From Phaeobacter inhibens DSM 16374 (GTDB taxonomy: Bacteria > Pseudomonadota > Alphaproteobacteria > Rhodobacterales > Rhodobacteraceae): a stretch of 64,000 nt of DNA. Numbering within the stretch: the stretch's first letter is position 1; every line of letters starts with the position of its first letter. The notes below the pieces were generated by a model that was given only the letters and a program-made list of their open reading frames with translations, was not told the origin of the DNA and ran no database searches. The stretch is taken from the NCBI RefSeq assembly GCF_000473105.1, contig NZ_KI421498.1:1364001-1428000 (forward strand), in the 5' to 3' direction. Shown here in pieces: positions 16,371 to 24,460 of the stretch. The position numbers and the translations under genes were made by a program.

Positions 16371-18116
16371 CTATCGCATCTCCTGCGCCGGTGTGACCCC
16401 AAGAATACCAAGACCGGCGGAAATGACAATGGAAACGGCCTTGGCCAGCGCCATTTTCGCATGTGTTGCAGATGGGTTGCTCTCGTTAACAAAACGTAAA
16501 CCTTCGTTGGTTTTGCCGAGGTGGTAGAGCCCGTGCAGTTCCGATGCGAGATCGTAGAGGTAGAAAGCCACGCGATGGGGTTCGTTGGTCCGGGCAGCGA
16601 TTTCCACCAGACGCGGCCATTCCGCGAGCTTTTTGGCGACGGTCAACTGGGCGTCATCCTGCAACAGCGTCAGGTCTGCGGCTGCGAGGGTTGCATCATC
16701 GGTGGTGATCCCCGCCTCTGCCGCCTTGCGCAGGGTCGAGCAGATCCGCGCATTGGCATATTGAACGTAGAACACCGGATTGTCCTTGGACTGCTCCAGC
16801 GCCTTATCAAGGTCGAAGTCGAAGCCCTGATCGTTTTTGCGGGTCAGCAGCATGAAACGGGTCACATCCGGGCCAACGGCATCCACTACGTCGCGCAGGG
16901 TAACAAAGGTCCCTGCACGTTTGGACATCTTGAATTCCTGACCGTCCTTGAACAGCTTCACCAGCTGGCACAGCTTGATATCCAGCGGCACACGGCCATC
17001 GGACAGCGCCGAAACCGCCGCCTTCATCCGCTTCACATAGCCGCCGTGATCGGCCCCGAAGATATCGATCAGCATGTCAAAGCCACGTTCGACCTTGTCG
17101 TAGTGATAGGCGATATCCGGCGCGAAATAGGTCCAGGCGCCATCGGATTTCTTCACCGGGCGGTCAACATCATCACCATGTTCGGTGGATTTGAACAGGG
17201 TCTGTTCGCGTGGCTCCCAGTCGTCGGGCTTCTTGCCCTTCGGCGGCTCCAGAACGCCTTCATAGATCAGCCCCTTGTCGTCCAGGCTCTTGAGCGCGGA
17301 TTCGATCAGGCCAGTGCCGTAGAGCGACTTTTCGGAGAAGAACTTGTCCATCTGGATGCCCAGCGAGGCCAGATCGGCGCGGATCAGATCCATCATCGCA
17401 TCGGTGGCAAAATTGCGGATCTCTTCCAGCCAGACATCCTCCGGCTGGTTCACATAGGCATCACCGACCTTGTCCTTCAGCGCCTGACCGACCGGGACGA
17501 GATAGTCACCGGGGTATGTGCCATCGACAAAGGCGACCTCCTGGCCGTGGGCCTCCAGGTAGCGCAGGTAGACAGAGCGCGCCAGCACATCAACCTGACC
17601 GCCACCATCGTTGATGTAATATTCACGGGTGACGTCATAGCCGACAAAATCCAAGAGGCTGGCCAGCGCGTCCCCAAAGACCGCACCACGGGTGTGGCCC
17701 ACGTGTAGGGGCCCGGTTGGGTTGGCGGAGACATATTCCACATTCACCCGTTTGCCCGCGCCAAGGTCGGAACGGCCGAATTTGATATCCTCCGCCAGAA
17801 CGGCCCCCAGCACCGACTGCCAGCTGCTGCGGTCCAGACGCAGGTTGAGGAAACCCGGGCCTGCCACCTCGGCAGAGGTGACGCGCGCGTCCGCGGCCAG
17901 TTTCCCTGCCAGCGCATCGGCAATATCACGGGGTTTCATCTTGGCGGGTTTGGCCAGCACCATGGCGGCGTTGGTCGCCATATCCCCATGCGCCGCATCG
18001 CGCGGCGGCTCTACCGCGACATTAGCAAAATCGAGCCCTTCGGGCAGCGTGCCCTCGTCCACCATTGCAGTAAGGCAGTCAAGCACGAGCGAGCGGATAT
18101 CGGTAAAGAGGTTCAT
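16371..18116 (-). CDS. argS: Arginyl-tRNA synthetase
   Basis: Class I aminoacyl-tRNA synthetase charging tRNA-Arg; 581 residues. The HIGH motif appears as HVGH in '[18 protein letters not shown]' near residue 130, and a KMSK loop in '[12 protein letters not shown]'. The N-terminal Add-1 domain and C-terminal anticodon-binding DALR domain ('[18 protein letters not shown]') are both present. It is 93 bp upstream of the SPOR gene on the same strand, so the two are probably cotranscribed. Confidence 0.97.
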   Translation of the reverse strand: MNLFTDIRSLVLDCLTAMVDEGTLPEGLDFANVAVEPPRDAAHGDMATNAAMVLAKPAKMKPRDIADALAGKLAADARVTSAEVAGPGFLNLRLDRSSWQSVLGAVLAEDIKFGRSDLGAGKRVNVEYVSANPTGPLHVGHTRGAVFGDALASLLDFVGYDVTREYYINDGGGQVDVLARSVYLRYLEAHGQEVAFVDGTYPGDYLVPVGQALKDKVGDAYVNQPEDVWLEEIRNFATDAMMDLIRADLASLGIQMDKFFSEKSLYGTGLIESALKSLDDKGLIYEGVLEPPKGKKPDDWEPREQTLFKSTEHGDDVDRPVKKSDGAWTYFAPDIAYHYDKVERGFDMLIDIFGADHGGYVKRMKAAVSALSDGRVPLDIKLCQLVKLFKDGQEFKMSKRAGTFVTLRDVVDAVGPDVTRFMLLTRKNDQGFDFDLDKALEQSKDNPVFYVQYANARICSTLRKAAEAGITTDDATLAAADLTLLQDDAQLTVAKKLAEWPRLVEIAARTNEPHRVAFYLYDLASELHGLYHLGKTNEGLRFVNESNPSATHAKMALAKAVSIVISAGLGILGVTPAQEMR

Positions 18117-18213
18117 GTCTGGCGTCCCATCTGTTCACCGTTGCGGATACCGAGGGCCAGCGGCAGGGTCAACAGGATTGCAGGCCCCATCACGATCAGC
18201 GGCGGAGGCGCCC

Positions 18214-18233
18214 CGGAAAATTTCAATTTTCCG
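18214..18233. repeat. 8-bp hairpin between the YciI-like gene and argS
   Basis: CGGAAAAT (18214-18221) is perfectly inverted at 18226-18233 around a four-base loop, 48 bases past the stop of the upstream YciI-like gene. No T-run follows, so it may be an RNA-stability element and not a terminator. Confidence 0.35.
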
Positions 18234-18281
18234 CGCAAGAGGGGGCAAGGTTACGCGATATGCGCGCCGAGGCGCGGCAGG

Positions 18282-18596
18282 TCAGGCCACCGGTACGTCA
18301 CGGGCCGGGAGACGGCCCCATCTGGTGATCTGATACCGGCGCAGCGAGGCGACATAGTAGGGATCACGCAGAATCAGACGCTCGACCTCATCGCGGCTTG
18401 CCGCCTCGACATTCCAGATCGCTCCCGGAAAGTCCTGCTCGGGCCGCATCGCCAATGCGCCGCCGATCTGCAATTCGGGATGGGCGCGTACAAAGGCGAT
18501 ATGAGCATCCCGGCGCGGGCGATCCGCGCGGATCCGCGCCATCTCCGGCGCATCCTGAAAGGTCACGGTCCAATGCGTCATGCCATTTCTTGCCAT
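18282..18596 (-). CDS. YciI-like protein
   Basis: Small ferredoxin-like-fold protein of the YciI family, 104 residues from the ATG at 18596 (GAGG five bases upstream; in-frame ATGs at 18611 and 18581 are alternatives). Motifs include 'HWTVTFQDAPEMARIRADR', the conserved 'RRDAHIAFVRA' with the family's histidine, 'GALAM' and 'ERLILRDPYYVASLRRYQI'. The family's reaction is not well defined. It sits between dgt and argS on the same strand. Confidence 0.82.
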   Translation of the reverse strand: MARNGMTHWTVTFQDAPEMARIRADRPRRDAHIAFVRAHPELQIGGALAMRPEQDFPGAIWNVEAASRDEVERLILRDPYYVASLRRYQITRWGRLPARDVPVA

Positions 18597-18717
18597 GGCG
18601 GCCTCTTGCATCTGCGATTGCGGTTCTGGGCGTCTGCCCCATGAAACCGCATCCGACCTGCCTCAGGATAGTGCCAGTTGGCGTCAGCGTTACCGCCAGT
18701 CGCAGCGCAGCCCGCGC

Positions 18718-19899
18718 CTATTGCCCGGCTTGCAGGTCGGCAGCAGCGGCGGCGGCCTCAGCCGGGTACAGGCGACGGTGTTCCTGCAATGCAAAACGGT
18801 CGGTCATGCCTGCGATATAGTCCGACACGATCCGGGCCAGCGCGGTTTCACCTGCGGCGGCGGCGATATCCCCCTGCCAGCGGGCGGGCATTTCCTCAGG
18901 GTGGTTGAGGAAATACGGAAACAGCGCCTCCACCACCTTGGAGACCTCGGCGCGTTTGCGCATCACGCTGGGCGCGCGGTACATGCGGGTGAAGAGAAAG
19001 GCGCGGATTTCCTTCAGGTCGGCCCAGAGCGCATCGGAGAACACCACCACTGGCGCCCCGAGGGAGCGCACATCCTCGACACTACGCGCACCACTGGCGG
19101 CAAGGCGCCGTCTGGCGCCGTCGATCACGTCGCTGACCATCACACCAAAGACCCGGCGCAGCGCCTCGTGCCGCCGACGTCGTCCATCAAGGCCCGGATA
19201 GCGGCTGTCCACCGCATGATAGGCGGCACCAATCACCGGCAGTTCCATGATATCCGCATCGGTGAACAATCCGGCGCGCAAGCCGTCGTGCAGATCGTGA
19301 TTGTTATAGGCGATGTCATCGGCCAAGGCTGCCACCTGTGCCTCGGCGCTGGCATGGGTGTGCAGTTCCAGATCCACCGCCGCGTTGCATTCGGCCAGCG
19401 CCCAAGGCAGATCGCCCACCACCGGGCCATTGTGTTTGGCGATGGCTTCCAGCGTTTCCCAGGTGAGGTTCAGCCCGTCAAATTCGGCATAATGCCGTTC
19501 CAGCGAGGTGACGATACGAATGGCCTGCGCATTGTGATCAAAGCCGCCGTAGGGGGCCATCAGCGCGTGCAGCGCATCCTCTCCGGTGTGACCAAAGGGC
19601 GTGTGCCCCAGATCATGCGCCAGCGCCACGGCCTCGGTCAGTTCCTGATTGAGACCAAGCGCGCCTGCAATGGTGCGGGCCACCTGCCCCACCTCGATCG
19701 AATGGGTCAGACGGGTGCGATAATTGTCGCCCTCATGTTCGACAAAAACCTGTGTCTTGTGCTTAAGCCTGCGAAAGGCGCTGGCGTGAATAATCCGGTC
19801 ACGGTCCCGCTGATAGGGCGAGCGGAAGCTGCTTTCTTCCTCGGGGATCTGACGACCACGGCTGCGGTCCGGCATGGTCGCGTAAGGCGCGTAGGTCAC
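18718..19899 (-). CDS. dgt: Deoxyguanosinetriphosphate triphosphohydrolase-like protein
   Basis: HD-domain dNTP triphosphohydrolase hydrolysing dNTPs to nucleoside and triphosphate. HD metal ligands are visible in 'RTRLTHSIEVGQVART' and 'AVALAHDLGHTPFGHTGE', with the later aspartate in 'ALADDIAYNNHDLHDGL'. Its 393 residues fit the shorter dGTPase-like class. The start is GTG at 19899 with GGGGAAAAG upstream. It is divergent from the erpA-type gene with a 99-bp promoter gap. Confidence 0.92.
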   Translation of the reverse strand: MTYAPYATMPDRSRGRQIPEEESSFRSPYQRDRDRIIHASAFRRLKHKTQVFVEHEGDNYRTRLTHSIEVGQVARTIAGALGLNQELTEAVALAHDLGHTPFGHTGEDALHALMAPYGGFDHNAQAIRIVTSLERHYAEFDGLNLTWETLEAIAKHNGPVVGDLPWALAECNAAVDLELHTHASAEAQVAALADDIAYNNHDLHDGLRAGLFTDADIMELPVIGAAYHAVDSRYPGLDGRRRRHEALRRVFGVMVSDVIDGARRRLAASGARSVEDVRSLGAPVVVFSDALWADLKEIRAFLFTRMYRAPSVMRKRAEVSKVVEALFPYFLNHPEEMPARWQGDIAAAAGETALARIVSDYIAGMTDRFALQEHRRLYPAEAAAAAADLQAGQ

Positions 19900-19998
19900 T
19901 AATCTTTTCCCCGGTCAATCTTGTCCCTGTGGCGTCACCTTTCTATATTATGATCTCTGCTGCAACACGGCAGTGATCACCGTATTGGGAGACCAGAG

Positions 19999-20322
19999 AT
20001 GCAATTGCCTCCAAAAGTGACCGAGCGTGCCTTTGCCCGGCTGGCCGAAATTGGTGCCGCCGATCAGGGTCAGGCCCTGCGCGTGGCGGTTGAAGGCGGC
20101 GGCTGTTCCGGCTTTCAGTATGAGATTGCGCTGGATGCCCCGCAGGCGGATGATCTGATCCTTGAGGGTCAGGGCCAGAAAGTGGTGGTCGATGAGGTTT
20201 CGCTGCCATTTCTGGAGAACGCGGTGATTGATTTCACCGAAGAGCTGATCGGCGCGCGGTTTGTGATCAACAACCCCAACGCCACCTCCAGCTGCGGTTG
20301 CGGCACCTCGTTTTCGATGTAG
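19999..20322 (+). CDS. erpA: Iron-sulfur cluster assembly/insertion protein (HesB/ErpA type)
   Basis: A-type carrier that delivers Fe-S clusters to apoproteins; 107 residues. The three invariant cysteines are present: 'EGGGCSGFQY' near residue 36 and 'SSCGCGTSFSM' at the C-terminus. GGGAGACCAGAG immediately precedes the ATG. It is divergent from dgt, as is usual in Rhodobacteraceae. ErpA versus IscA cannot be separated by motif alone; the genomic position favours the ErpA-like copy. Confidence 0.92.
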   Translation: MQLPPKVTERAFARLAEIGAADQGQALRVAVEGGGCSGFQYEIALDAPQADDLILEGQGQKVVVDEVSLPFLENAVIDFTEELIGARFVINNPNATSSCGCGTSFSM

Positions 20323-20526
20323 CCGCTGTTTGATCATGCGACACTGCGGCCTTGGTCGCACAGGCATTATACCGCTGCCAGACAGGAACTTTTTCTACAC
20401 AGCGCGCGTTCTGCCACTGAACGGGTGTTAGCCGACAGTATCCGCCAGAGATGGATCTGACCTCGCCGCTTCGCGATTTCAACGGGCGCGCCGACCAGAG
20501 TCCGACCCCAGCTATAGAGGTGCGCG

Positions 20527-21045
20527 GTGTTTGTCGAAAATATACTGACTGATTTTCTGTTAAGATCTGCAGTCCTGTCATCCATAGCGATCATCTGGGT
20601 GATCGTGGTGGTGCGGCTGGTGGGCCTGCGTGCCTTCTCAAAAATGACTGCATTTGATTTTGTTGTGACAGTGGCCATCGGTTCCCTTCTGGCCGGAGCG
20701 AGTCAGGCGACGTCTTGGACCTCTTTTGGGCAATCGGCGCTGTCCATCGCGATATTGCTTTGCGTACAGTACCTCGTGGCCCGGTTGCGACAATCCTCGG
20801 AGAAATTCAAAGCCGCCGTGCAGAACACGCCGGTCATGCTGATGCGTGACGGAGATATCCTGCAGAGCGCGCTTGCAGCGACACGGGTCTCTGAGGATGA
20901 TCTGCTGGCCAAGCTTCGCGAGGCAAATGTGCTGTCATTTTCGCAGGTGCGCGCTGTGGTACTGGAAACCACCGGCGACATTTCCGTGCTGCACGGTGAC
21001 AGCCTGGAAACCCGGCTGATTGTGGGGGTTGAGGTGCCCTCCTGA
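20527..21045 (+). CDS. DUF421 (YetF-like) membrane protein
   Basis: A 172-residue protein with three hydrophobic segments in the first about 85 residues ('AVLSSIAIIWVIVVVRLVGL', 'DFVVTVAIGSLLAGA', 'ALSIAILLCVQYLVARL') and a soluble C-terminal YetF-like domain ('PVMLMRDGDILQSAL', 'LREANVLSFSQVRAVVLE', 'TGDISVLH'). The family's function is unknown. The start is GTG at 20527. The 204-bp gap after the erpA-type gene shows no other feature, so it is probably transcribed on its own. Confidence 0.82.
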   Translation: MFVENILTDFLLRSAVLSSIAIIWVIVVVRLVGLRAFSKMTAFDFVVTVAIGSLLAGASQATSWTSFGQSALSIAILLCVQYLVARLRQSSEKFKAAVQNTPVMLMRDGDILQSALAATRVSEDDLLAKLREANVLSFSQVRAVVLETTGDISVLHGDSLETRLIVGVEVPS

Positions 21046-21061
21046 AAGACGCCCCCACTTA

Positions 21062-22321
21062 TTAGGTGTGACCCGTCAAGCTGATGCCATCGGACGTGAT
21101 GCGGCGGGTCTGGTGCAGGGCCTTACCCCGCCTGCTGAATATTTGCCAGAAATCCCCAAACTCAGGCGTGCTCAGCTTCAGTTTGAGCAACTGGTCTGCC
21201 GCCTCCTGACCTTGCCACTCGGTCAGATACGTAAGAGCTGCACGCCAATGGTCTGCAGCTGACCGCTGGGCATCGTCACCATCCTCCATCAACCAGAGCG
21301 ACAATGGGCGCAGCAGGCTATGCACGGGCGGGGCGGCGATATGGATTGCCCTCCCACCCCCGGCTTGTAAGCGGCCAGTATCCGCCCCCAGCAGCGGCTC
21401 CCCCGGTGCGCTTATCTGCTGCCACCATAGTGTGACGAAATACGCATGATAGCCGTCCACATGCCCGTCAAACCCGTCTGGCGTGATGACAAAGCCCCCT
21501 GCGGCGCGCGCCAGCGCCTGCTCCCACAGGGGCGGCGGCGTGACACCGCAGTAGCGCAGCGCGATGCAGATTTCAGACAGCAGATCCAGATCCTGATCAA
21601 GGCAGGCCAGAAGCCCCGCATAGGTCAGGCCGCGCTGTACCTCGCCGTCCAGCCCCGGATCGCGGCGACCGTAGTCTGAGAGGTAGAACACGATATGGGT
21701 CAGTTCATAAGCGGCCTTGCGATTGGGGATGGCGAAGGTCTGGCTGCGGCGGGCAAACCGGCGCAGCCTGTCATCAAGCCCCGGATCCACCGGCACCGCG
21801 ATGCCGCGTCGCGCCAAAAGCTGCCGTGCCTCGGCCCGTTGCAGGTCTGACATCTCCGCCTCGACCAGCCCCTGGTGGGCCACCCAATGCGCCAGCTCAG
21901 CCGCGCGGGTGTCGGAGCCAAGGCAACCGGTTCCGATCAGGTCCTCGTAATCGAGACAGATCGACAGGATAAACCGATAGTATTGTGGGAAAAACCGCAG
22001 CTGCCGTGCGGCGCGCTCGTAGAATGGGCGCAGGGGAGACAGGGCTGCCTCATCCCGAAAATCCCCTGCGCCCGCGCCTCCCCCAACCCGCTGCTGCATC
22101 ACCCGAAGGAGGCTCAGCAGCTCTGCGTTCTCCTTCAGCCAATAGACATCCTGAGGCGACCGCCGGTGGCGGGCAAAGCTCTCGACCCACGGGGCTACGG
22201 GACCAGCCACAGAGGACCCCGGTCCAGTCGGGGGCTGATGGCTGGACACCGTGCCGATGTCGGCGCGGCGGTCTTTGCGGTCGCCCGCTGCGGGACGTGT
22301 GAACGGCAGGATGACAGTCAT
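21062..22321 (-). CDS. Unrecognised 419-residue protein, partner of the LFSSGS-repeat peptide
   Basis: No confident family assignment; it may belong to a Rhodobacteraceae-restricted DUF. It is predicted to be soluble and mostly helical after a disordered first 40 residues. Notable segments are 'VYWLKENAELLSLLRVM' (59-75), 'SICLDYEDLIGTGCLG' (120-135), 'YELTHIVFYLSDYG' (205-218, containing His209), 'DLDLLSEICIALRYCG' (244-259) and 'DGYHAYFVTLWWQ' (289-301, containing His292). The invariant-looking His/Asp/Cys residues suggest an enzyme, but no known active-site signature was identified. It lies 71 bp downstream of the repeat-peptide gene on the same strand, so the two probably share an operon. 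It is convergent with the DUF421 gene, with a 16-bp gap. Confidence 0.7.
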   Translation of the reverse strand: MTVILPFTRPAAGDRKDRRADIGTVSSHQPPTGPGSSVAGPVAPWVESFARHRRSPQDVYWLKENAELLSLLRVMQQRVGGGAGAGDFRDEAALSPLRPFYERAARQLRFFPQYYRFILSICLDYEDLIGTGCLGSDTRAAELAHWVAHQGLVEAEMSDLQRAEARQLLARRGIAVPVDPGLDDRLRRFARRSQTFAIPNRKAAYELTHIVFYLSDYGRRDPGLDGEVQRGLTYAGLLACLDQDLDLLSEICIALRYCGVTPPPLWEQALARAAGGFVITPDGFDGHVDGYHAYFVTLWWQQISAPGEPLLGADTGRLQAGGGRAIHIAAPPVHSLLRPLSLWLMEDGDDAQRSAADHWRAALTYLTEWQGQEAADQLLKLKLSTPEFGDFWQIFSRRGKALHQTRRITSDGISLTGHT

Positions 22322-22342
22322 GGATCTTACACCAATGCGGGG

Positions 22343-22368
22343 TTTGCGCCCCGGTTGCAGGGCGCAAA
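22343..22368 (-). promoter_or_regulatory. Intercistronic hairpin between repeat-peptide and partner genes
   Basis: TTTGCGCCC (22343-22351) pairs perfectly with GGGCGCAAA (22360-22368) across an eight-base loop. It stands 24 bases past the peptide stop and 22 bases before the partner's start. No U-run follows on the minus strand, so it is more likely an RNA-stability or partial read-through element giving more of the upstream product than a full terminator. Confidence 0.6.
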
Positions 22369-22392
22369 TCTGGAAGGTCGGATCGCCGAAGC

Positions 22393-22629
22393 TCAGCTGC
22401 CGGAAGAGAACAGACCGGTTGCAGCACCGCTGACAGTGGCGCGGTCGGCGCGAGGCGCCGAGCCAGAGGAAAACAGCGAGGTTCCGGCGCCTTCGACCAT
22501 GTCGCCGCGGCTGTCGTGATTGAGCGAGCCGGAGGAGAACAGCTCGGCCCCATGGCCGCTGTGAAGGTCAGCTTCCGGCGTTGTCAATTGCGGTGCCACG
22601 GTCTGGCGGCGCTGTGTGGATGTGGTCAT
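22393..22629 (-). CDS. 78-residue repeat protein with three LFSSGS units (precursor-like)
   Basis: The first about 25 residues are leader-like (MTTSTQRRQTVAPQLTTPEA). The protein then carries LFSSGS at residues 30-35, 52-57 and 73-78, each preceded by a Gly/Ala-rich stretch (GHGAE, EGAGTS, SGAATG). The third copy is the exact C-terminus. Spacings are 22 and 21 residues. The codons for the three copies differ at synonymous positions, so the repeat appears maintained at protein level. GGGAGA lies six bases before the ATG. There is no signal peptide or membrane segment. A multi-core modified-peptide precursor is one reading; a small regulatory or scaffold protein is another. Confidence 0.72.
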   Translation of the reverse strand: MTTSTQRRQTVAPQLTTPEADLHSGHGAELFSSGSLNHDSRGDMVEGAGTSLFSSGSAPRADRATVSGAATGLFSSGS

Positions 22630-23015
22630 GGATCGTCTCCCGTTTCAGGTGAAAAACACCCATCGACGATTGACACGGAATGCCTGCCCGACAACACGAA
22701 AGCACGCCTTTTGGTTGTTTTTACGATGGTACAACCGATGAGCTTTGCGCGGCAGTCTTCTGTTCAGCCAGCAAATAAGCGGCTTCTGCACAGGATAACC
22801 ACAGAGCTGTCCACACCCCCAGCCATACAAAGCCCGAACAGATCGCCCGCCTGCCCCCTTGCAGCGCTGCAAATCGGGTGTCGCACGGCTTTGCGATATG
22901 CCGCTTTTTCGATGGCGATGATTCGGCACTGCGCCGCCGGCGCCCTTGCCCCCTCGCCCGGATTGAGCGATAGATCAAGCGCCCCACCCCGGGCCACAGA
23001 GGCAGGAGACCGGAT
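22630..23015. other. 386-bp intergenic region upstream of xth and the repeat-peptide gene
   Basis: Divergent promoter region. It is A+T-richer near 22650-22800. It contains two sequences resembling DnaA-box variants around 22788-22825 (ATAACCACA and CTGTCCACA). No convincing coding sequence was found; the long minus-strand frame here (22645-22929) lacks a ribosome site and resembles nothing known. Confidence 0.4.
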
Positions 23016-23822
23016 ATGAAAATCGCCACGTTCAACATCAATGGCATCAAGGCCCGTATCAACGCGTTGCCCGAATGGCTGGATGAGGCGCAGCCCGATG
23101 TGGTGGTGCTGCAGGAGATCAAATCCGTCGACGAGGCCTTCCCGCGCGAGCTGTTCGAGGACCGGGGCTACAATGTCGAAACCCATGGCCAGAAGAGCTT
23201 TAACGGGGTGGCGATCCTGTCGAAATTGCCGCTGGAGGACGTGCGCCGCGGCCTGCCGGGGGATGACAGCGACGAACAGGCGCGCTGGATCGAGGCGACA
23301 GTGGTGGGCAAACAGGCGATCCGCATCTGCGGGCTGTATCTGCCCAATGGCAATCCGGTTGAGCTGGACGCGGAGGGCCGGCCGGTCGAAGGCGGCAAAT
23401 ACGCCTATAAGCTGGCTTGGATGGAGCGGCTGCGGCAGCGGGCAAAAGATCTGCTGGCCGAGGAAATGCCCGCCCTGATGGCCGGGGATTACAATATCAT
23501 TCCGCAAGCCGAAGATGCCAAGACGCCTGACGCCTGGAAAGACGACGCGCTGCACCGCCCCGAAAGCCGGGCGGCGTTTCAGCGGATCGTGGCGCTTGGC
23601 TTTACCGAAGCGTTCCGCGCCCGCCATCAGGGGCCGGGACATTATTCGTTCTGGGATTATCAGGCAGGTGCCTGGAACCGCAACAATGGCATCCGCATCG
23701 ACCATTTCCTGCTGAGCCCACAAGCCGCCGACCTGCTGCGTGATTGCCAGATCGACAAGGATGTGCGCGGCCGCGACAAGCCGTCCGATCACGTGCCGGT
23801 CTGGGTTGATCTGGACCTATAG
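23016..23822 (+). CDS. xth: Exodeoxyribonuclease III
   Basis: AP endonuclease / 3'-5' exonuclease of the EEP fold acting in base-excision repair; 268 residues. Motifs: 'MKIATFNINGIKARI', 'VVLQEIKSVDEAFP' (catalytic Glu), 'FNGVAILSK', 'MAGDYNIIP' (Asp/Asn), 'NNGIRIDHFLLS' and 'KPSDHVPVWVDL' (catalytic Asp-His). It starts with ATG at 23016 preceded by GGCAGGAGAC. It is a monocistronic unit divergent from the repeat-peptide operon. Confidence 0.96.
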   Translation: MKIATFNINGIKARINALPEWLDEAQPDVVVLQEIKSVDEAFPRELFEDRGYNVETHGQKSFNGVAILSKLPLEDVRRGLPGDDSDEQARWIEATVVGKQAIRICGLYLPNGNPVELDAEGRPVEGGKYAYKLAWMERLRQRAKDLLAEEMPALMAGDYNIIPQAEDAKTPDAWKDDALHRPESRAAFQRIVALGFTEAFRARHQGPGHYSFWDYQAGAWNRNNGIRIDHFLLSPQAADLLRDCQIDKDVRGRDKPSDHVPVWVDLDL

Positions 23823-23965
23823 GCGGATAAGGCCGGTGTCTGAGCGCCGGGTCCTAGTGGATCGGATCCAGCCGCGCTGGCGCACGGGCGGCTGATATCA
23901 GCCGGACCCCTTCAGGTCCGCAACAATATCATCTCTGCACAAACAACCTGTGCACAAACAACAAA

Positions 23966-23989
23966 GGGCGCATCGTTTCCGATGCGCCC
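23966..23989 (-). terminator. Terminator of the cold-shock gene
   Basis: A 10-bp perfect stem GGGCGCATCG/CGATGCGCCC (23966-23975, 23980-23989) with a four-base loop is followed on the minus strand by TTTGTTGTTTG. It lies 40 bases past the csp stop. Confidence 0.8.
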
Positions 23990-24028
23990 GAATATCATCT
24001 CAGCAGATACCCCCGAAGGGGCAAAAGC

Positions 24029-24235
24029 TTATGCGAGAGCCAGGTTGGCTGCGCTTTCGCGGCCATCACGACCGGCTTCGATGTCGAATGTGACTTTCTG
24101 GTCGTCATTCAATGTGGTCAGGCCTGCGCGCTCAAGCGCTGAGATATGCACGAACACATCTCTGCTACCACCCTCGGGGGCGATAAAACCAAAACCTTTA
24201 GTAGAGTTGAACCATTTTACGGTGCCATTAGCCAT
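24029..24235 (-). CDS. cspA: Cold-shock domain protein
   Basis: A 68-residue single-stranded nucleic-acid-binding protein (RNA chaperone). It begins [20 protein letters not shown] with the RNP1 motif KGFGFI and RNP2-like VFVHIS, followed by '[19 protein letters not shown]'. A purine-rich site (AAGGAGACTTACG) precedes the ATG. The roughly 220-bp non-coding stretch upstream, before the monooxygenase end, would allow the long 5' leader often seen for cold-shock genes. The exact Csp paralogue (A/C/E) cannot be named. Confidence 0.93.
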   Translation of the reverse strand: MANGTVKWFNSTKGFGFIAPEGGSRDVFVHISALERAGLTTLNDDQKVTFDIEAGRDGRESAANLALA

Positions 24236-24460
24236 CGTAAGTCTCCTTGATTATGCCACCCGCGGAATGCGGCAGCTCGGCCAGTCAGTGCAAGATCGCA
24301 TCGCTGAGCCGTTAGGAGCAGAAAAGTCGATAGAGATAACGTAACTCGATACCCTTAGCCATCTTTGACCAACTAAGCAAGCGCCAACTGTTGCTCATCG
24401 AGTGAACAAGTCGGTGACAAGGCACACATCCGCCCAAAGCGCGACCTTGCGCGGCGCTGC

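Noticed and set aside
22788-22825. DnaA-box-like motifs upstream of xth
   Set aside because: Only two weak nonamers (ATAACCACA and CTGTCCACA) are present, without a cluster or A+T-rich unwinding region; likely chance.
22645-22929. Minus-strand open frame of 94 codons upstream of xth
   Set aside because: It covers a divergent promoter region with no ribosome site and no recognisable protein features; probably a chance frame.
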